DNA from: Phaeodactylibacter sp.
GTDB taxonomy: Bacteria > Bacteroidota > Bacteroidia > Chitinophagales > Saprospiraceae
Direction: 5' to 3'
NCBI RefSeq assembly: GCF_022763345.1
Contig: NZ_JALEGS010000022.1
Location: forward strand, 1 to 64,000
Length of the DNA: 64,000 nt
Translations under genes and position numbers: made by a program
Notes under the pieces: generated by a model
Told to the model about the DNA's origin: nothing
What the model saw: the letters and a program-made list of their open reading frames with translations, nothing else
The model's database searches: none
Shown: piece after piece, positions 1-9,345 of the stretch
Numbering within the stretch: the stretch's first letter is position 1
Layout: the number at the start of each line of letters is the position of its first letter

Positions 1-3000
1 CGATGTTGTCTTCCACTGTGACAATTGCCGTGCAAGTGCTCGTATTGCCATGCTCATCTTCTGCGGTAACCACTACCGTGTTTGAACCAACATCCGCACA
101 GTCGAACGCACTGATATCAAGCGTAGTGCTTGCCAGTACACAACCCTCGGATGGCGTGCCCACAATATGGGCAGGCGTGATGCTTGCCAATCCATCGTTA
201 TCCAGCTGTACGGTAATGTCCTGGCAGTCCAGGCTTGGTGCGGTATTGTCCTCAACGGTGACTGTTGCCGTGCAGGTGCTGGTGTTGCCGTTGTTGTCTT
301 CCACGGTTAATGTGACCTCTTGGGAGCCAACATCAGCACAGTCGAAAATGCCGATATCTATGGCTACACTTGCCAGACCGCAAGCGTCGCTGGAACCATT
401 ATTTACCTGAGCGGGCGTTAAGCTGGCATTGCCAAGGACATCCAACTCCACCGTCACATCCTGACAAAGCGCAATCGGTACGACATCATCGATAATCGTA
501 ATATTGGAATTGCAGCTACTGCTGTTGCTGTTGTTGTCTGTAACCGTAAGGGTAACCGTTTGCATGCCCACATCGCCACAGCCAAAAGCGTTAATATCAA
601 GGCTTAGGGCAGCAATACCGCCCGGTACGGGTAAGGATGTGCAGTTATCTGAGGACCCTGCGTCTACTTGTGCAGTGGTAAGTTCGGCTACGCCATCTTC
701 GTCCAGCAGCAATATCACATCCTGACAAACGGCAGCTGGTGCAATGGTGTCAGCAACCGTCACCACTGCACTGCACTGGCTGGAATTTCCAGCGATGTCT
801 TCTGCGGTAACCGTAACGGTCTGTGTCCCAATCGCACTACAGTCAAATGTAGTAACATCCAGATTCACACTTGCCAGCCCACAGGCATCGCTGAGGGGGG
901 TGGCCACCTGGGCTGCAGTAAGTTCAGCAGTACCATTGGCATCCAACTGCACCGTGATATCCTCGCAGATCAATTCCGGCGCTACCATATCCAATACGGT
1001 AGCGGTGAAGGTGCAGGTGCTGCTGTTGCCGTTGTAGTCCGTTGCCGAAATGGTCAGGGTGTTCTCACCCAGATCACCGCAATCAAAGGTCCCAAATTCC
1101 CAGGACCAGGATTCAATGCCACAAGCATCACTGGAGCCGTTGTCGACTTCCTCCTGTGTGATGGTTGCGGTACCTGAGGCATCCAATTGTACGGTTACAT
1201 CCTGGCATACCATATCAGGACCGATGTTGTCCTCTATGGTGACCGTAGCCGTGCAGTTACTGGTATTTCCACTATTGTCCTCCACAGTCAGGGTAAGGAC
1301 CTGTTCGCCAACATCACCGCAACCAAAGATGGTGGTATCGGATGTAATGCTCAGGAGGACGCCCGGCAGTCCGTTACCGGAACAGGCATCATAAGAGCCT
1401 GCATCAATTTGTTGCGGGAAGACTTCAGCCGCACCATCGTTATCCAGTTCAACTGTAATGTCCTGGCATAAAGCCACCGGAGCAATATCATCGACAACGG
1501 TGACGATGGTTTCGCAGGTGGTGGTATTCCCACTTGGATCGGTAGCCGTCAGCAAGACCGGGTTAGGCCCTACATTCGTACAATCGAATGCTGTTGTACT
1601 CAGAGAAAACTGATCGTTCGGTATCGGGTTGCTGCAGGCATCGGTTGCTGAAACTAATACATCATCAATACCGATTGCCGCCATGCCATTCTGATCCAAA
1701 GGCAGGGTTAGGCTTTCACAATTCACCACCGGAGCGATGGTGTCGAGGACGGTGACCAGCGCCACGCATTGGCCGGTATTTCCATAGACATCCTCGGCCG
1801 TGAGCGTCACTTCATTAGTCCCCACATCTGCACATCCAAAAGTGGTTTGATCTGCGCTCAGCGAGGCAAGCCCGCCAGGGCCATTACCGGATGGGCAGTT
1901 ATCAGAAACGCCCCCATTGAGTGCGGCCAGGGTAGTGCTGCCGTTGCCGGAAGCATCCAGCCAAACCGTATCCGTTAGGCAGGTGACCACCGGTGCTTCA
2001 TTGTCTACTACAGTAATATCAAAAGTGCAGACATCGGTATTGCCGTGGTAGTCGGTGGCGGTGTAAGCCAGGGTAGTTGTCCCAATCGGGAACGTGCTGC
2101 CCGAGCTCAACCCTGTGATATCGATTTGATTGATGTAAACTGTTGCGAGGGCATCCCACGACAGGATAACCTTTCCGTGACCGTAGTTGAGCCCTGTGAC
2201 GTTATTTTGTGAAGTGCCGCTATTGAAAGAGCCACCTCCACCACCGGCACCGTACTGATCGCCACCACCGGCAGCACCGCCACCGGAGTAGCCGCCACCA
2301 CCGCCGCCGGGACCATAGCTTAAACCGCAGTTGTAACCACCGCCGCCGCCGCCGAAGCCGCCGTAGGCGTCCACGATACCACCAGACTGCCCGCCGAAGC
2401 CGCCGGTCTGATAAGAACGGCCGCCGGTAGACGAACAGTCGCCGTTAGCACCGTCCGAAAAGAAGCCACCGCCGGCTCCGCTCATCTGTGTAGCGGTACC
2501 TGCTTCGCCGCCGTTACCGGAATTACCACCGGCTCCTACCCCACCGGAAGCATTGATGCCGGCAGAGCCAAATGGAGCAACTTGTCCGGGCGCGCCGTCG
2601 TGGATGGTACCACAGCAGAACCCGGCACCGCCGCCACCGCCACCAGCGATAATCAGCGGTGTACCGGTATCGTGGTCTACCACAAAGGTACCGCCACCGC
2701 CACCGTTGGATACGGCTGGTTTTTCTCCAACCAAAACATCAATGACTTGCCCCGGCGTTACTACGAAAGTACCGCTCATGTAAGCCCCCAGGCCACCAAA
2801 TCCTACATTGGCGTCGCCACCCTGCGCACCGTAGGCTTCAATCTTTAGGGAAGTCACCCCTTCCGGCACAACGAAAGTCTGAATCGTCCCGTTGAACTCC
2901 AGCGTATCGGAAGATACGGCTTCATCACAAACAAAAACAGCCTCGGGCAGATCGTAGGCCACTATGGCATCGCAAACACCGGGATCCGTATCTGTTGTGA

Positions 3001-6000
3001 TGTCCCCGGGACAGATCGCTGTGGGCCCGTTGGCATCCTGAACGATGGCCATAGCGGTACAGGTGCTTGTATTGCCGTTGTTGTCCATTACGGTCAGCGT
3101 GACCGGATTGGGGCCAAAGTCTTCACAGCTCAGGGTTTCGATATTCAGTGTGAAGCTGCCAATTCCACAGGCATCGGTGGAACCATTGTCAAAATCTTCA
3201 GGTACCAAACCGTAGGCAACATCTGAAACTGGCTCTACCACAACATTTTGACATTGGGCAACGGGTGCGATGTTGTCCTCAACGGTAGCTACTGCCGTAC
3301 AGGTGCTCAGGTTACCATTGATATCCGCAACGGTGAGCGTCACCGTATTTTGCCCCACATCCTCACAATCAAATTGAGTCTGATTGAGGGAAATCCAGTC
3401 AATTCCACACACATCATTAGAACCCGCATCAACCAAGGCAGGAGGCAATACCCCTTCACCCGATGCGTTCAGCTGAACCGTAACGTTTTGGCAAAGCGCT
3501 TGTGGTGAGGTTTGGTCCTCCACCGTTACGGTAGCCGTGCAGGTGCCGCTATTCCCATTAACATCCGTTTGAGTGAGTGTAACGGTATTCTCACCGATAT
3601 CAGCGCAATCGAAATCGCCGCGGTCAAGCGTCAGTGTTTCGAGCCCACAGGCATCAATAAAGCCGCTACTGACTTGTGCCGGTGTGACGCTGCCCAGCCC
3701 ATCTACATCCAGTGCAATCGTCACATCCTGGCATAGAGGCACGGGTGGGGTATTGTCTTCCACGGTTACGGTGGCACTGCAGAAACTGCTGTTGCCATTC
3801 ACATCGGTAACGGTAAGTACCACCAGGTTCTCGCCTACATTTTCGCAGTTAAATGTAGTGCTGCTCAGTACCATATCTTCAATGCCGCATGCATCGGTAG
3901 AACCAGCATTTATTTCATCCACAGTGAGGCTTCCCAATCCTGTACCAGACAGTACAACAGTTGCATCCTGGCAAAACGCAGAGGGCGCTACATTATCTTC
4001 AACGGTCACCTGACTGGTACAACTGCTGCTGTTGCCATTAGCATCCGAGACCGTCAGAATGACGGTATTCGGACCGAGGTCAATACAACCGAAAGCGTCA
4101 ATGTCGAGTGACAAGCTTTCAACACCACCCGGTACGGGCCCGTATGGGCAGGCATCTGAGGATCCGTTATCAATTTGAGCCGGCGAAAGAAGTACCTCCC
4201 CGTTTTCATCCAATTGTGCGGTTATGTCAGCGCAGGAAGCAACCGGCGCGATATTGTCTTCTACCATGACCGTAGCATTGCAGGAACTGCTGTTGCCGTT
4301 CACATCGGTGAGGGTTAAAACAACCTGGCTGGCCCCAACATCACCGCAGTCAAAAGCAGTGATATTCAGCCCCTGTATGGCTATTCCGCAGGCATCCGTT
4401 GAACCTGCATTGACCTGCGCGGGAGACAACAGTGTCTGACCATCAGCATCCAGCTGAACAGTAACATTTTGACAAAGCGCAATGGGCGCTTCATTGTCTT
4501 CAATTGAGACGATAGCGGTGCAGGTGCTGCTGTTGCCGTTCACATCCGTTGCAGTGAGGGTGACTTCATTTAGACCGGTGTCTGAGCAATCGAATGTAGT
4601 GACATCCAGGGAAAGCCCCGATAGCCCGCAGGCGTCTTCTGATCCATTATCGACCTGCGCGGGGGTAAGCGAGCCGCTGCCAGCGGCATCCAGCTGTACC
4701 GTCACATCCTGGCAAAGCGCCTGAGGCGGCACATTATCTTCCACAGTGACTACAGCAGTACAGGAACTGGCATTGCCATTGGCATCTACAACGGTAAGTG
4801 CTACGGTATTGGCACCGACATCCTCGCAATCAAACTCCGTAATATTCACCGCCAAATTACCTATAGAGCCCGGTACGGGCCCGTATGGGCAGGCATCATT
4901 GGAGCCCGCATCAATCTGAGCGGGTACAAGACTGGCGACACCATCTGCATTGAGTTGGATCGCAATGTCCTGGCAGAGGGCCTGCGGTGCGATGTTGTCC
5001 TCCACAGTGACTGAGGCAGTACAGGTATTGCTGTTTCCGTTGTTGTCTATACCGATCAATGTTATCGTGTTGACCCCAACGTCACTACAACTAAAGGTAT
5101 GCTGGTCAAGGGCAAGACTGGAAATCCCGCCCGGGCAGGCATCGGTTGATCCACCATCAATCTGATTGACGGTTATGCTACCGGCACCATCCGCATCAAG
5201 CTGTACCGTCAGGTCGTTACACACCATCGTTGGAGGTATATTATCCTCAACCGTTACAGTAGCGGTACAGGTGCTGCTGTTGCCGCTGGAATCCGTAACC
5301 GTCAGGGTGACTTCATTCAAGCCTATATCTGAGCAGTCAAAGCCTGTTAGATTGAGGGAGAGGTTTTCTCCGTTGCAGGCATCATTGGAACCCGCGTCTA
5401 CCTGAGTAGCGGTGAGACTGCCTAAACCATCAGTATCCAATTGTACGGTTACGTCTTGGCAGAGGGCTATTGGTGCAACATTATCCTCCACTGTAATCAG
5501 GGCGGAGCAGGTACTGTGGTTACCGTAAATATCGGTAGCAGTCAGGGTAACGGCATTCGGCCCAATATCGGCACAATCAAAGGTTTCGGTATCTATAGTC
5601 AGATTGTCCAGACCACAGGCGTCACTAGAGCCATTATCCACCTGAGCGGCCGTGAGGCTTCCGGAGCCATTGGCATCCAATTGAACAGTCACGTCCTGGC
5701 ACAAGGCTTCCGGGGCTACATTATCTTCTACGGTAACCGTTGAGGTGCAGGTGCTGGCGTTGCCGTTCACGTCTATGACGATAAGGGTAACGATGTTAGG
5801 ACCGATATCCGAACAGTCAAAGCTATCGTCACTAAGTACCAGGCTGGAAACGCCGCAAGCCCCGGCAGAGCCACCATCTACATCAGCGGGCAAAAGGCTG
5901 GCTGTACCATCGCTATCCAATTGGATGGTCACGTCCTGGCAAAGTGCGGTAGGTACTACATTATCCTCTATAGTAATCTGAGCAGTGCAACTATCGGTAT

Positions 6001-9000
6001 TGCCATTGATGTCAGTGACCGTCAGGGTAACGATTTGCGTACCCACATCATCGCAGTCAAAAACATTCTCGCTAAGGGTGAAATCACCTAGGGCACAAGC
6101 GTCCTCTGACCCTGCATCTACGTCTTCAGGGTCAAGCTGCCCGGCACCTGAGCCATCGAGCTGTACGGTCACATCCTGACAAAGGGCTTGCGGTGCCACG
6201 TTATCTTCTACCGTCACTACTGCCGTGCAGGTACTGCTGTTACCGTTGCCATCTGTAGCCGTTAAGACCACGTTGTTTTGCCCAACGGCACTACAGTCGA
6301 AGGCCGTAATGTCTAAAGAAAGGTTATCCAGCCCCCCCGGTGTAGAGCAGGCATCATTCGAGCCATTGTCGATCTGGGCAGCAGTAAGGCTAACATTACC
6401 GGTGGCATCGAGTTGAACCGTAATACTCTGACACAGCGCCTGAGGTGGCACATTGTCTTCTACGGTAACTGTAGCGGTACAGGTACTGCTGTTGCCATGC
6501 GTGTCTGTTGCGGTCAGGGTTACAGGGTTCTCTCCCACGTCTTCACAACCAAAGGATTCGGTACTGAGTGAAAGCCCGGCGAGTCCGCAGGCATCATTGG
6601 AACCATTGTCAACTTGTGCGGCGGTGAGCGTGGCGGTGCCGGAGTCATCCAGCTGTACCGTAACGTCCTGACACAGGGTAGTAGGTGTTAAATTGTCTTC
6701 AACGGTTATTTCTGCGTCACAGGAGCTGCTATTGCCATTTACATCGGTAACGGTAAGGGTGACGGCCTGAATACCAATATCCCCACAACCAAATGAAGCC
6801 TGGCTAAGACTAAAGCCATCTAGCCCGCAGGCGTCGGTTGAGCCACCATCTACCTGAGCAGCAGTGAGCGTCCCTACTCCATTGGCCGCTAACTGTACGG
6901 TCGCGTTCTGACAAATAGCTTCCGGAGCGACATTGTCTTCTACAGTTACGGTAGCGGTGCAGGAACTGCTGTTACCATAAACATCCGTTGCAGTGAGGAG
7001 GACTGCGTTATCCCCTATATTGGAGCAATCAAAAATCGCAATATTCAGGCTTAGGTTATCCAACACGCAGGCATCTGAGGAACCTCCGTCCACGGCAGCA
7101 GGAGTGATACCGCCTGTACCGTTTTCATCAAGCTGAACGGTGACCGGCTGGCACTGCGCATCAGGTGCGATATTATCTTCTACGGTAACGAGTGCCGTAC
7201 AGGTACTGCTGTTGCCATACTCATCTTCAGCCGTGAGAGTAACGGTTTGCGTGCCCACCTGATCACAATCGAAGGCAGTGATGTCAAGAGAAAGGGAAAC
7301 CTCACCACAGACATCACCGGAGCCCGCATCGACTTCAGCGGGTGTCAGCGTGCCCAAGCCATCAGCATCGAGCTGTACGGTAACATCCTGACAAAGGGCT
7401 TGTGGAGCAACGTTATCCACTACAGTAGCCAGCGCGGAGCAACTGCTTTCATTGCCACTGGGGTCCGTTACGGTTAGAATGACCGGATTGGGCCCAATAT
7501 CCTCACAATCAAAATTGGTAACATCAATAGCCAAAAGGTCTACACTGCAATTATCTGTTGAACCGGCATCTACTTCAGCAGCAGTCAGGCTGCCCAGTCC
7601 ATCCGCGTTCAGCTGCACCGTCACATCCTGGCAGCTGGCGATTGGATCGATGACATCCGTTACGGTGACGATGGCGGTGCAGGTATCGCTGTTGTTGTTT
7701 TCATCTTCCACAGTAAGGGTGACCAGGTTGGTACCCAGGTCCCCGCAATCAAACATATCCTGATTAAGCAGGAAGGGGCCGACCCCACACGCATCGGTAG
7801 AACCATTCTCCACATCGGCTGGCGGAAGCACGGCAAATCCGAGGGAATCCAATTGTATGGAAACATTCTGGCAGCCGGCTACCGGTGGCACGTTATCTTC
7901 CACGGTTACGGTGGCGGTGCACTTACTGCTGTTGCCTGCCAGATCGGTGACCGTGAGCGTGACCGTATTGGCACCGACATTACCACAACCGAAGGTCGTT
8001 TCATCCAGTATTAGTGTATCCAAACAGGCATCACCCGAGCCGGCATCGATCTCCTCAGCGTCGAGGATCCCTACACCAAAAACATCAAGCTGTACCGTGG
8101 CGTCCTGACAGAGGGCCACCGGCATGATGTTATCTTCAATAGTAACTGTTGCGGTGCAGGTACTGACGTTACCGTTATTGTCCGTTACGGTAAGGGTGAC
8201 CGTATTATCACCTATATCTGTACAATCGAAAAGGGTCTGATCCAAAACAGAACTGGCGATCCCACAGAAGTCCAGAGAACTGGCGTTGAGGTCTGCCTGG
8301 CTCAGGGTCGCTTGCCCGGAGCCATCGAGTTGCAAGGTAGTGGATGCGCATTGTACCTGAGGTGCAATATTGTCTTCTACGGTGATGGTAGCGGTACAGC
8401 TATTCATGTTTCCATTCAGGTCCACTGCGGTTAGCGTGATGGTATGCTCACCAACATCCGCGCAATCAAAAGCAGTTTGATCTATATATAAGGTGTCGAG
8501 GTTGCAGGCATCATAAGTGCCATCATCCACATCTGCCACACTGAGGGTGCCCTGCCCGTTGGCATTAAGCTGTACGGTGACATCCTGGCATAGCACTTCG
8601 GGCACTACCGTGTCGGCTACGATGACGGTTGCGGCACAGGTTGCGGTATTTCCGTTGTTGTCCTCCGCAGTCAGGATGACCGTATTGGTTCCGATAGCGC
8701 CGCAGTCAAAATTTGAAATATCCAGTTCCAGGCTGTTTATCCCACAGGCGTCTGAAGAACCATCATCTATGGTTGAGGCAGTGATGCTTCCCAAGCCATC
8801 AGCATCCAACTGAACGGTTACATCCTGGCAGAGCACCTGCGGGGCAATGGTGTCAGCCACGGTTACGGTAGTGGTGCAGGTGCTAAGATTGCCATTCGTG
8901 TCTTCAACGGTTAGGGTTACGCTATTATCGCCTACATCCGAACAGTTAAATGCCGTGGTATCTATGGTCAGGCTCGCAATTCCGCAGGCATCGGCTGAGC

Positions 9001-9345
9001 CACCGTTTATGTCAGCGGGAACAATACTTGCGAGCCCATCTGCATCCAACTGAATAGTGATATCCTGACAAACAGCAGTGGGCAGGACGTTATCCTCCAC
9101 AATGACTTTGGCAATACAAGTATCCGTATTACCCCCAACATCTACCGCAGTGAGCGTTACAGGGTTTGTGCCGATATTATCGCAGTCGAAAGCTGTTTCG
9201 GACAAAGAAAGACTAGCCAGCCCCCCAGGACCCGAGCCATTAGGGCAGTCATCGGTGGAGCCTGCATCCAGGTCATTCGTGGAAATTGTGACGAACCCAT
9301 TCTCATCCAGCTGCACGGCAATATCCTGACATGCCGCAATCGGTG
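1..9345 (-). repeat. Array of about 34 four-cysteine HYR-like repeats, interrupted by a glycine-rich domain
   Basis: Units of 235-265 bp run in phase with the reading frame. The pattern is DN-x-P-x-x-x-CQD-x-x-x-QLD, then a DxGSxDACGI block, FDC, VTLTVTD-x-GN-x-STCTATVTVED. I counted boundaries by the EDN codons at roughly 240 bp spacing. A few units carry a longer Pro/Gly insertion before or after the second Cys (near 1880, 4135, 4875 and 9230). The array is broken by the domain at about 2000-3060. Confidence 0.85.

Noticed and set aside
2107..2960. Glycine/proline-rich DNA looking like low-complexity spacer
   Set aside because: The minus-strand frame gives an ordered glycine-rich domain with conserved non-Gly segments, so it is a folded domain rather than simple-sequence DNA.
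3..9329. Many plus-strand frames of 60-170 codons with similar Ser/Val-rich products
   Set aside because: They recur at the period of the HYR repeats and are the antisense of the repeat units, whose minus-strand frame is continuous over 11 kb.
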